Of a stretch of DNA of 64,000 bases, positions 36,888 to 43,594 are shown piece by piece (positions within the stretch are counted from its first letter, which is position 1; each line of letters begins with the position of its first letter). Source of the stretch: UBA1206 sp050953105 (GTDB taxonomy: Bacteria > Bacillota > Clostridia > Oscillospirales > CAG-382); assembly GCA_050953105.1 (NCBI GenBank), contig JBMNMA010000004.1, positions 186,001 through 250,000 of the forward strand. Reading direction: 5' to 3'. The notes under the pieces were generated by a model that saw nothing but the letters and a program-made list of their open reading frames with translations, was not told the origin of the DNA and ran no database searches. Position numbers and translations under genes: made by a program.

Positions 36888-36952
36888 ATTATAGACTATG
36901 GAACAGAGAGTGTCAATAACCGTGTTGACAATATTATAAACGGGTGTATAAT
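36888..36952. promoter_or_regulatory. Divergent promoter pair
   Basis: Minus strand: TTGACA (36911-36916), 17 bases, TATAAT (36888-36893), for the GH127 gene. Plus strand: TTGACA (36925-36930), 16 bases, TATAAT (36947-36952), for the acetyltransferase gene. Confidence 0.8.
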
Positions 36953-36973
36953 TATTTCCAAAGGGGTGTTATT

Positions 36974-37627
36974 ATGTTTAATTTTATCGATTATGAAAAC
37001 TGGAACCGCAGAGAAATCTACGACAAATTTTTGGGTTACACCTTTTCTCTTACCACAGAGATTGATATTACCTCATTCCGCCGCAAAACCAAGGAAAAAG
37101 GCTATAAGTTTTATCCCTCTATCTGCTGGGCGATAGGCAAAACCGTCAATTCCGACCAAGACTTCCGTTTTGCCCGTATAGACGGCAGGCCCGGATATTA
37201 TGACCACTTAAAGGTTCATTACAATATGCTCCGCAACGACGGAACCAACCTGTTCACTCATGCCGTAACCGATTTTAACGAGGATTTTGATGCTTTTTAT
37301 AAACAGTTTGAAAAAGATAAAACGGCAGCCGAGGGTTGCGGAAAGCTATACAATTACGACACTCCACAGCCCGACAGTGTTCATGTTTCGGTTATGCCGA
37401 ATATAGTCCACACCTCACTTGCCATGTCCAAACCCGCCGAATTTTCGGCCTACAACAAGCCGGACACCGCTTTTATCCCCTTTCTTATAATAGGGAAGTT
37501 TTACGAAAAGGACGGAAAAATTGTTCTACCCGTAACCGCCGAACTCCATCACTGCGTAAACGACGGTTTCCACGCCCAAAAGCTGTTTATGCTCCTTGAA
37601 AAATCCTGCCGTGAGGCTCCGATTTAA
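36974..37627 (+). CDS. CatA-like acetyltransferase
   Basis: A 217-residue protein of the chloramphenicol acetyltransferase fold. The catalytic motif HHCVNDGFHAQKLF near the C-terminus corresponds to HHxxxDG(F/Y)H of CAT, and the N-terminus FIDYENWNRREIYDKF and SVMPNIVHTSLAMSKPAEF-like region fit the family. Many gut Clostridia carry such proteins without shown drug resistance, so resistance cannot be claimed. ATG 36974 follows AAAGGGGTG; an earlier in-frame start at 36944 lies before the transcription start. Confidence 0.8.
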   Translation: MFNFIDYENWNRREIYDKFLGYTFSLTTEIDITSFRRKTKEKGYKFYPSICWAIGKTVNSDQDFRFARIDGRPGYYDHLKVHYNMLRNDGTNLFTHAVTDFNEDFDAFYKQFEKDKTAAEGCGKLYNYDTPQPDSVHVSVMPNIVHTSLAMSKPAEFSAYNKPDTAFIPFLIIGKFYEKDGKIVLPVTAELHHCVNDGFHAQKLFMLLEKSCREAPI

Positions 37628-37650
37628 TAAAAAACATCACCATTAATACA

Positions 37651-37756
37651 TTCACATAAAATATTCATGTAATGTGAATTTAATACACACAAAAAATATA
37701 TCAATGTGAAAAAAATTCACAATATACTTGACTATTTATGTGAAGTGTGGTAATAA
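37651..37756 (+). promoter_or_regulatory. Promoter and ATGTGAA operator array of the toxin-antitoxin locus
   Basis: The promoter is TTGACT (37728-37733), 17 bases, TAATAA (37751-37756). The 7-mer ATGTGAA or its complement occurs five times within 95 bases: TTCACAT 37651-37657, ATGTGAA 37672-37678, ATGTGAA 37704-37710, its partner TTCACA 37716-37721 (forming the inverted repeat TGTGAA-AAAAA-TTCACA) and ATGTGAA 37738-37744 between the -35 and -10. This arrangement suits autorepression by the XRE domain of the gene that follows. Binding is inferred. Confidence 0.75.
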
Positions 37757-37773
37757 TATAAGTGGTGATTGAT

Positions 37774-38244
37774 ATGACTCTTAAAGAACTGAGGTCAAGC
37801 AAAAAGCTTACCCAGGAACAAGCGGCAGCCTTGCTTGGCGTTACAAGAAGGACTTATATAAAATATGAAAACGGCGGCCTTGACCCGTCGTCGGCAAAGC
37901 ATGCTTTTATTTTTGACACCCTTAACAAATACGGTATTATAGACGAAAATCACGGCATTTTGACTTTGGACGAAATAAAAAGTATATGCCAAAGAATTTT
38001 TACTAATTACAAAGTTGAATACGGCTATCTTTTCGGCTCCTATGCCAAGGGTAAAGCCACTCCTTCAAGTGACATTGACTTGCTTGTTTCAATGCCGGCA
38101 CAAGGTGTTTTATACTATGACTTGGCCGAACACCTGCGGGAGGAGCTAAAAAAGAAAATCGATTTGGTGCTTGTTTCCCAGCTTGAAAATAACATAACCC
38201 TTGTCAAAGAGATTTTAAGGGACGGTATAAAAATATATGGATAA
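37774..38244 (+). CDS. XRE-MNT fusion, MntA-like antitoxin
   Basis: A 156-residue protein. Residues 2-55 are an XRE helix-turn-helix (LRSSKKLTQEQAAALLGVTRRTYIKYENG, split). Residues about 75-156 are a minimal nucleotidyltransferase with the GS-x10-DxD motif (Gly88, Ser89, Asp100, Asp102) and a third acidic residue at Asp130. MntA antitoxins of this type AMPylate the HEPN toxin HepT at a Tyr. Stand-alone MNTs lack the HTH; here it is fused and probably represses the operon. ATG 37774 follows GTGGTGATT; an in-frame GTG lies 12 bases upstream. The catalytic residues are intact. Confidence 0.88.
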   Translation: MTLKELRSSKKLTQEQAAALLGVTRRTYIKYENGGLDPSSAKHAFIFDTLNKYGIIDENHGILTLDEIKSICQRIFTNYKVEYGYLFGSYAKGKATPSSDIDLLVSMPAQGVLYYDLAEHLREELKKKIDLVLVSQLENNITLVKEILRDGIKIYG

Positions 38245-38586
38245 GATAATATAAAAAACGACCGTTACTATCTCGATAAAATCCTTGCAGACCTTGAGCA
38301 TATAATGCGTATAACCGACGGAAAAACCCAGTCGGAAATCGAAAGAGACGAAATACTTACCGATTCGGTTATGTTCCGTCTTATTCAAATTGCCGAAAAC
38401 AGCGAAAAGCTAACGAGAGAATTCAAAGAGGCAAATGCCGGAATCCCCTGGCGGGCAATAAAGGGAATGAGAAATACCATTGTACATAATTACGGCATTG
38501 TTGATTTGTCCGTAATTTATGACACCGTTACAAAGTCAATCCCAGAGTTTTACAATCAACTGAAAAAGCTGCTAATTGAGGTATGA
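38237..38586 (+). pseudogene. HEPN-domain (HepT-like) toxin, frameshifted near its start
   Basis: The frame overlaps the antitoxin end (ATG 38237, 8 bases before its stop), but stops after five codons (MDKII, TAA at 38252-38254). From 38254 the expected HEPN sequence continues in another frame: KNDRYYLDKILADLEHI and, later, the RNase motif RNTIVHNY (Rx4HxY), with the Tyr AMPylated by MntA enzymes. The frames differ by two bases inserted (an AT repeat, ATAATATA) or one base lost. The only later start, ATG 38305, would omit the first helix (22 residues) and lacks a ribosome-binding site. Probably an inactivated toxin, unless the sequence is in error. Confidence 0.8.
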
Positions 38587-38600
38587 AAACAGCAGGGTCG
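38587..38600 (+). terminator. Left arm of a terminator split by an IS
   Basis: AAACAGCAGGG plus TCG. With the right arm at 39936-39954 it forms AAAACAGCAGGG-TCGC-CCCTGCTGTTTT followed by more T once the IS is removed. Confidence 0.85.
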
Positions 38601-38605
38601 TAAAC

Positions 38606-38625
38606 TGCACCCAAAAAGTTAGACA
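38606..38625 (+). repeat. Left inverted-repeat core of the IS
   Basis: TGCACCCAAAAAGTTAGACA pairs with 39911-39930 (reverse complement TGACCCCAAAAAGTTAGACA). Confidence 0.88.
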
Positions 38626-38672
38626 TGTGGTATAATAAACACATGAACGACAGAAAGGGGTGCAGTTTTGTT

Positions 38673-39038
38673 ATGTCCAAAGGAAGGGCGAATAAGAAGT
38701 ACACAGGCGAGTTCAAGCAAAAGGTAGTCGAAACCATGCAGAAGGAGAAGTTGGGTTACAGCGAAGCAGCCAGACGGTTTGGGGTTGCCAATCATAGTAT
38801 GGTTGCTAACTGGGAGCGTATCTACCTTGAGGAAGGACCGGAAGGGCTGTATGTCGAGCGACGAGGGAAAGCCAACTCTGCCACAGGCACAAGGAAAGGA
38901 CGACCGCCAAAACTTGATAAAAAGGTAGAAGAAGACTTAATTGCTGAAGTCCAACGATTAAGAGCGGAGAATGATTACTTAAAAAAATTGAAAGCCTTGG
39001 TTATGGAAGAGGAACGCCAAAACAAAAGGCGGAAGTGA
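38673..39038 (+). CDS. IS3-family OrfA (HTH transposase subunit)
   Basis: A 121-residue protein with HTH regions (SEAARRFGVANHSMVANWERIY) and the Leu-zipper-like VQRLRAENDYLKKLKALVMEEE. A -1 shift at A AAA AAA (38981-38987) would join it to orfB: the orfB frame is open back to 38975. The ATG at 38673 follows AAAGGGGTGCA; the longer frame begins at 38625, before the likely transcript start. Confidence 0.88.
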   Translation: MSKGRANKKYTGEFKQKVVETMQKEKLGYSEAARRFGVANHSMVANWERIYLEEGPEGLYVERRGKANSATGTRKGRPPKLDKKVEEDLIAEVQRLRAENDYLKKLKALVMEEERQNKRRK

Positions 39039-39877
39039 TCTGGGAACTAAGGCATAAACATAAGATATCACTGTTAATTGAAGTATCCGGATTGCCCCGT
39101 AGTACCTACTATTACTATGTAAAACACAGAAACAAAGAAGATAAATACAGTGAAATCAAAAAACAGATCACTACGATTAATCATGAAAACAAAGGCAGAT
39201 ATGGTTATCGGCGTATAACAGCCGAATTACATAACCGCGGTTATGTAATTAACCATAAAACCGTTCAACGACTTATGAAACAACTGGGGATTAATTGTAA
39301 GGTACGAATGAAGAAGTATCGTTCTTACAAAGGTGAAGTTGGTAAGGTAGCGCCAAACTTGCTTGAACGGGATTTTTATGCAGCAAAGCCGAACACAAAA
39401 TGGGTTACTGATGTTACAGAATTCAGCTTGTTTGGTAGGAAGCTTTATCTTTCACCAATACTGGACTTATATAGTGAAAGTTTGGTTTCCTATACTATTT
39501 CAGAACATCCTTCTTTGTATATGGTTACAGATATGCTGGAAAAGGCGTTTCAAGAAATACCGGATAATACAAATCTGATTCTTCATTCCGATCAGGGATG
39601 GCAATATCAACACAAGCAGTATCAAAGAAGGTTAAAAGAAAAAGGAATCCGTCAGAGCATGAGCCGGAAAGGAAACTGTCTTGATAATGCGGTGATTGAA
39701 AACTTTTTTGGAATACTTAAAAGTGAGTTGTTGTATTTACAGGAGTTTAAATCTCTTGAACATTTTCGTTCGGAGTTGGAGAATTATCTTGACTATTACA
39801 ACAATTGCAGGATAAAGCTAAAACTTAATGGCTTGACACCTGCCAAATACAGATCTCAAGCCATTAATGCTATTTAA
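39035..39877 (+). CDS. IS3-family OrfB (DDE integrase)
   Basis: A 280-residue catalytic part with the rve core: first Asp in TKWVTDVTEF, second Asp in LILHSDQGWQYQ and Glu in NAVIENFFGILKSELLY (D, D, 35 E spacing by eye). The N-terminal HTH_21 region is YGYRRITAELHNRGY. Starts at GTG overlapping orfA by 4 bases; it is mostly made as an OrfAB fusion. Intact. Confidence 0.93.
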   Translation: MIWELRHKHKISLLIEVSGLPRSTYYYYVKHRNKEDKYSEIKKQITTINHENKGRYGYRRITAELHNRGYVINHKTVQRLMKQLGINCKVRMKKYRSYKGEVGKVAPNLLERDFYAAKPNTKWVTDVTEFSLFGRKLYLSPILDLYSESLVSYTISEHPSLYMVTDMLEKAFQEIPDNTNLILHSDQGWQYQHKQYQRRLKEKGIRQSMSRKGNCLDNAVIENFFGILKSELLYLQEFKSLEHFRSELENYLDYYNNCRIKLKLNGLTPAKYRSQAINAI

Positions 39878-39910
39878 TATTCACTTTGCACAAGTTTCTT
39901 AATAAATCTT

Positions 39911-39930
39911 TGTCTAACTTTTTGGGGTCA
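39911..39930 (-). repeat. Right inverted-repeat core of the IS
   Basis: TGTCTAACTTTTTGGGGTCA, the partner of 38606-38625. Confidence 0.88.
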
Positions 39931-39935
39931 GTTCA

Positions 39936-39954
39936 TCGCCCCTGCTGTTTTTTT
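39936..39954. terminator. Right arm of the split terminator
   Basis: TCG duplication then CCCCTGCTG and a seven-T run. It also overlaps the stop of the minus-strand gene at 39953, whose own terminator the hairpin used to form, since the arms are A-rich on the other strand. Confidence 0.85.
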
Positions 39955-40171
39955 ATGCTTCGTTTATTTCTGAAAATACACCTGTTATGTCGGTTAAAAC
40001 GAAGAAGAACACTCCTTCAAGCAGGCAGGCGGAATAAACCTCGGTGGCAAGCTTGAATTTTGATGCAAAGCTTAAATCGCCCTTGGCGGTTAATATGTAT
40101 AAAACATATACTATCGTGGATATTACCGTTATCGCCCTGAGTATGTTCAGGGGTATATTTTTTCTTTTCAT
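39953..40171 (-). CDS. Small two-TM membrane protein
   Basis: A 72-residue protein: basic start (MKRKNIPLNILR), a first membrane helix (AITVISTIVYVLYILT), a polar middle and a second hydrophobic part (YSACLLEGVFFFVLTDITGVF). AAGAAAGGTAATTTTTAC precedes the ATG. No family recognised. Its former terminator was interrupted by the IS, so transcription would run antisense into the transposase genes. Confidence 0.6.
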   Translation of the reverse strand: MKRKNIPLNILRAITVISTIVYVLYILTAKGDLSFASKFKLATEVYSACLLEGVFFFVLTDITGVFSEINEA

Positions 40172-40197
40172 GTAAAAATTACCTTTCTTAAATAATA

Positions 40198-40230
40198 ATG
40201 CCGTGTCATTGGTGACACGGCATGTTGTTT
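40198..40230. terminator. Hairpin between two minus-strand genes
   Basis: ATGCCGTGTCA-TTGG-TGACACGGCAT, an 11-bp perfect stem. It lies 3' of the M23-like gene (minus); the U tract is only TTATTATTT, so it could be a weak terminator. Confidence 0.65.
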
Positions 40231-40242
40231 ATTTTATTCTAT

Positions 40243-41844
40243 TTACTCCACCGGAGGATTTATAAAGGCTTTGCCGGCGGAAACGCAAAAGCCTAACGAC
40301 GGTGTGCCGGTATAAGAATTCTCACCGGCAAAGCCCAGCACCGAGCCCTTTTGAACCAGAGTGCCGACACTGCGCTCTATATTGGCAAGGCCGTAATACC
40401 AGCTTGCCACACCGCAGCCATGGTCAATAACTATAAGGTTGCCAAGCATTTTGGTGTTACCCGCATAAACCACCTTTCCGTCGGCGGCAGCGGTAATCTT
40501 TGAGTTTTCGATAACGTCATAGGAGTTGCCTATGGCGTAAAACAGATGGGTGTCGGCGGTGTCGTCAATGTTGACGATTATCCTTGTGCCGTATCCCACC
40601 GAAAGGGTTGCGCTTTGGGATGGAAGGGCAAATGCGGAAAGCAGGGAATAGGTTTGACTGCCCGAGCTTTCAAATATCGCCTGCATTATTGCCTCAAGCT
40701 CGTCGGTGGCATCCTTGCCGAACTTTTCTTCATAGTCGGAGGCCGATATACCCAGCCGGTAGATGTCACTCCTCTCCTCCCTGGGAGTGCCGGTAACCGT
40801 AAGCTTTACTGTGCCGCTGTTGTCCCCTGCAGTGTAGTTTATGTCGTAATCGCCGGGTAGATTATCGTCGGCAATGGCAAGGACGGCGGTTTTTACTCCG
40901 TTGTTTTCGGTAAACTGAAGAAGTCCGGTTTTAAGGGGGGAGGATATAGCCAGGCTTTCTCCTTCGTTTAGATACTTGACATTAATATACACAAAACCGC
41001 CAATAACACCTTCGGTTGCCGAGAAGGTTACCTCCGCCGGAATGTCGTATATAACATCAAAGGCATAGCTGGCAGAGCCGTAGTATTTTGAGTCGCTTTT
41101 TTGCTTCCAGCTTGCCTCAACGGTAACCGTAAGTCTGGTATCCCTGCCGAAGATAAGGGAATTGAAATCGGTTTCGCCTATCAAATTTCCCTCGGTGTCG
41201 GCAATGGTTATGGTGATGTCGTCGGGCTGGCGGGTAAAGCTTATTGAATTTACCCGGTCGGAATAAATGGAATAAAGCTGGGTTTGTTCGGTGGTTTCCT
41301 TGCCGGTGTATTTTGCGCTTTCCCCGTTTTGTTTTTTGTAATACCATTCGTAGGACGAGGGCACAACCTCTTTTTCAAGATGACCGGTTACCACAAACAT
41401 GTTGGGAATGAACGAACCGGTATAAAGATATTCCATTTCGCTGCGGGAAAGAAGGTTGACGGCATCGTCGGCCTGAATGAGGTAGTATTTTCCCCCCGGT
41501 GACATTATCATGCAGCCGGTTTGGGAAAGTTCGGGGTAGATTTTATATATTTTCGTGTCGGTTTCCCCTATGCACTTTAACGTTACGCAGCCCGATTCGT
41601 CGGGTGTGCGAAGCGGTGCGGAAAGCTCGGTGGCGTTGTTTACAAGACCGACAAAAAAGTCAATGTTTTCTTTATCGGTGTATTCTGCGGGGTTCAAACC
41701 GGGAACCGTAACCTCAATGGCCTTAACCTCTCCCACGTTAATGCCGTCGGTGTAGTAGGCAACGCAGAGATAGGCTATAAACGCCAGCGGTAAACAGAGC
41801 AGAAAATATATAAGCGCCTTCCTGCTCCGGTGTCTGTGGCTCAT
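40243..41844 (-). CDS. Membrane-anchored protein with degenerate M23 (LytM) domain
   Basis: A 533-residue protein: N-terminal membrane anchor (FLLCLPLAFIAYLCVAYYT, about 13-31), a large extracytoplasmic beta-rich region, and at the C-terminus (about 420-533) an M23 fold (AAADGKVVYAGNTKMLGNLIVIDHG, split, then GTLVQKGSVLGFAGENSYTG). All zinc-binding His positions are changed: YAHLS reads YYGLA, HLHF reads SLGF, and the first His is missing. It is therefore a pseudo-peptidase that may act as a binding partner. GAGGAC-type site is not obvious before the ATG. Heads towards the DUF4358 and SGNH genes upstream. Confidence 0.75.
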   Translation of the reverse strand: MSHRHRSRKALIYFLLCLPLAFIAYLCVAYYTDGINVGEVKAIEVTVPGLNPAEYTDKENIDFFVGLVNNATELSAPLRTPDESGCVTLKCIGETDTKIYKIYPELSQTGCMIMSPGGKYYLIQADDAVNLLSRSEMEYLYTGSFIPNMFVVTGHLEKEVVPSSYEWYYKKQNGESAKYTGKETTEQTQLYSIYSDRVNSISFTRQPDDITITIADTEGNLIGETDFNSLIFGRDTRLTVTVEASWKQKSDSKYYGSASYAFDVIYDIPAEVTFSATEGVIGGFVYINVKYLNEGESLAISSPLKTGLLQFTENNGVKTAVLAIADDNLPGDYDINYTAGDNSGTVKLTVTGTPREERSDIYRLGISASDYEEKFGKDATDELEAIMQAIFESSGSQTYSLLSAFALPSQSATLSVGYGTRIIVNIDDTADTHLFYAIGNSYDVIENSKITAAADGKVVYAGNTKMLGNLIVIDHGCGVASWYYGLANIERSVGTLVQKGSVLGFAGENSYTGTPSLGFCVSAGKAFINPPVE

Positions 41845-41885
41845 ATCAATGACCGTCCTTTATCTTACTGCCTAAATGGAAATGA

Positions 41886-42350
41886 CTATTTCAGGTTTTC
41901 GTTTATTATATCCAAAATCGCCGTCTTTTTGGGGGACATTACAAGATACACATACAGTCCCTCGATTTTTGTAACTGCGGCTGAGGCAATTGCATAGTTG
42001 TCGGCGTTGTAGTTTTTCTCGTAGGTCATGGTGTCTCTTTTATAGGTGTCAAGGCATTCCTTTATTTTTTTTGCGTTATCCTTGCTGGTGGCCTTGAAAA
42101 ATGCTACCGTTTCAACGCTGGTGCCCTCCGTGGGAACCATAAAGTAGCCTTCAGAATACAAATCGTCTGTTAAAAGCAGGTCGTTAGACAGCCTGTCGCT
42201 GTCAAAGGGGAACATGTCACCTTCGGCGTTTGCATTTATTATTTTTTCAAACAGCTCGTCCAGGGTGCAGCTTAATTCCTTTTCCTTTGTGGAGCAGGCG
42301 ACTGCAAAAAGGGTTGTAAGTGTGAGAACCAATGCAATTATCTTCTTCAT
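41886..42350 (-). CDS. DUF4358-like lipoprotein (second copy)
   Basis: A 154-residue lipoprotein with signal sequence and lipobox LFAVAC. The mature domain has a DUF4358 pattern: LDELFEKIINANAEGD, VAFFKATSKDNAKKIKECLDTYKRD (split) and IEGLYVYLVMSPKK. It is 35-40 bases upstream of the M23-like gene and follows the SGNH gene by 25 bases, so the three form a likely operon. Function unknown. Confidence 0.72.
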   Translation of the reverse strand: MKKIIALVLTLTTLFAVACSTKEKELSCTLDELFEKIINANAEGDMFPFDSDRLSNDLLLTDDLYSEGYFMVPTEGTSVETVAFFKATSKDNAKKIKECLDTYKRDTMTYEKNYNADNYAIASAAVTKIEGLYVYLVMSPKKTAILDIINENLK

Positions 42351-42375
42351 TTTTGATTATCCTTCCGGCTGAAAA

Positions 42376-43458
42376 TTACTGATTTTTTGTATAGGTAGGC
42401 ATTGAAGTGGGGTTTTTCCAGGCGCCTGCCTGCTTAAGGTAGGCATAGTTCCTTAATGCAGCCGTCCACATGGCGTAGGCCTGATTGGTAAGGTGGCAGC
42501 CGTTGTTACCGTCCTTCTTTTCATAGTCGGTGCAGTATTTGTCGGCAAGCACGTTGCCTTCCATAAGGAAGGTGGAAAGGTCGATAAAGTCAATGCCGTT
42601 TTGGTTGCAGTAATCAAGCATTTTATTGTTTAACGCCGATATGTTGCCGTTGTTAAGCCTTGCCATACCGTTGAAGTTATATACCATATATGTGTTGCTT
42701 AAAACAACTATTTCAACATTGGGGCTTTTTTGCTTTATGTCGTTGATGTATTTTACCATCGACTTGAATGTGTCATCCACGCAGGTATTCAGATTGTAGA
42801 GAGCCAGTTCGTTTAATGCCATTAACGATACATATACCCGCTTTACCTCCGATTCTTTGACGGCATCGGCGCCCCTCATCTTAACCTGCTTGTATTTGGG
42901 GTGGGGCGAAGTGGTGGTAATTTCTTGTCTGTCATTTAAAGCCGAGTAGCTGGATGCGGCAAAGAAATTGGCTCCTCCTAAAAAGGTGGGCATCTTATAC
43001 TTCATCTGGGAGTAAAAGAGAGAGAAATGATACATCACCGAGTTGCCTATAAACATGGAATCGGCAAAGTAAGCATCGTATTCTGAAGCGGTAAGGCTTG
43101 ACACAGTTACATCTTTTACATTGGGGTAGGGAAGATTAATTTCAACGGGATTTGATTCTTCACCGGAAGATTCTTCGCCGGAGGATTCTTCACCGGAGCT
43201 TTCCTCCGAACTGTCGTCAGTCGACTGGTCCTCTTCCGAGCTGTCTGCGGGATAAGTAGTGGTTCCATCCTCAGAGGAATCGCCGGTGTCCGGCTCGCTT
43301 GAGTCGCCGGGGTCGGATATGTTGCTGGTATTGGAGTTTTCCTCCTGCCTTGAAAGCGGGTCCTTGCTGGTTTCTTCAAGCGGCAGTTTTACACACGCCA
43401 CAATGGTTAAAAAAATGACAGTTAATGACAAAAATAATGTTAAAATTTTAATTTTCAT
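42376..43458 (-). CDS. SGNH/GDSL hydrolase-like lipoprotein
   Basis: A 360-residue lipoprotein (lipobox IVAC at about 20). A 75-residue acidic Ser/Glu-rich linker with tandem SSGEE repeats follows. The catalytic domain has block I ADSMFIGNSVMYHF (Ser in GNS), an Asn/Leu-rich block III MALNEL and block V NGCHLTNQAYA (His), matching SGNH hydrolases that modify cell-surface polysaccharide. The Asp of block V appears replaced by Gly-Cys, so activity is uncertain. First gene of the envelope operon, with its own promoter. Confidence 0.75.
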   Translation of the reverse strand: MKIKILTLFLSLTVIFLTIVACVKLPLEETSKDPLSRQEENSNTSNISDPGDSSEPDTGDSSEDGTTTYPADSSEEDQSTDDSSEESSGEESSGEESSGEESNPVEINLPYPNVKDVTVSSLTASEYDAYFADSMFIGNSVMYHFSLFYSQMKYKMPTFLGGANFFAASSYSALNDRQEITTTSPHPKYKQVKMRGADAVKESEVKRVYVSLMALNELALYNLNTCVDDTFKSMVKYINDIKQKSPNVEIVVLSNTYMVYNFNGMARLNNGNISALNNKMLDYCNQNGIDFIDLSTFLMEGNVLADKYCTDYEKKDGNNGCHLTNQAYAMWTAALRNYAYLKQAGAWKNPTSMPTYTKNQ

Positions 43459-43500
43459 GGCCTCACCTTTCGTTTCATACAGACTGCCGATTTACATAAT

Positions 43501-43529
43501 ATTATAACCCGTCAAATCCCCCCTGTCAA
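43501..43529 (-). promoter_or_regulatory. Promoter of the envelope operon
   Basis: On the minus strand TTGACA (43524-43529), 17 bases, TATAAT (43501-43506). Confidence 0.8.
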
Positions 43530-43594
43530 TATGTTGGGCCAAACAATAATGTTTTGGAATAAAATTTTACATCAGGAAAACAATAACACGGGTG

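Larger units (their letters stand above)
38601..39935 (+). mobile_element. IS3-family element, IS150 group
   Basis: A 1,335-bp complete insertion sequence. The ends are 25-bp imperfect inverted repeats with three mismatches: left TAAACTGCACCCAAAAAG..., right (reverse complement) TGAACTGACCCCAAAAAG..., both ending GTTAGACA. The start ACTGCACCC resembles the end of IS150. The 3-bp duplication TCG flanks it (38598-38600 and 39936-39938). It encodes orfA and orfB in the usual -1 relation. An outward or internal -10 TATAAT (38631-38636) lies in the left end. The element appears intact. Confidence 0.93.

Noticed and set aside
36974..37627. Chloramphenicol resistance determinant
   Set aside because: The fold and active-site motif fit CAT, but close relatives in gut Clostridia are not known to give resistance; only the fold is claimed.
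38250..38260. Programmed frameshifting (A AAA AAC) as the way to make HepT
   Set aside because: The stop codon TAA at 38252 comes before the slippery run in the starting frame, so ribosomes would not reach it.
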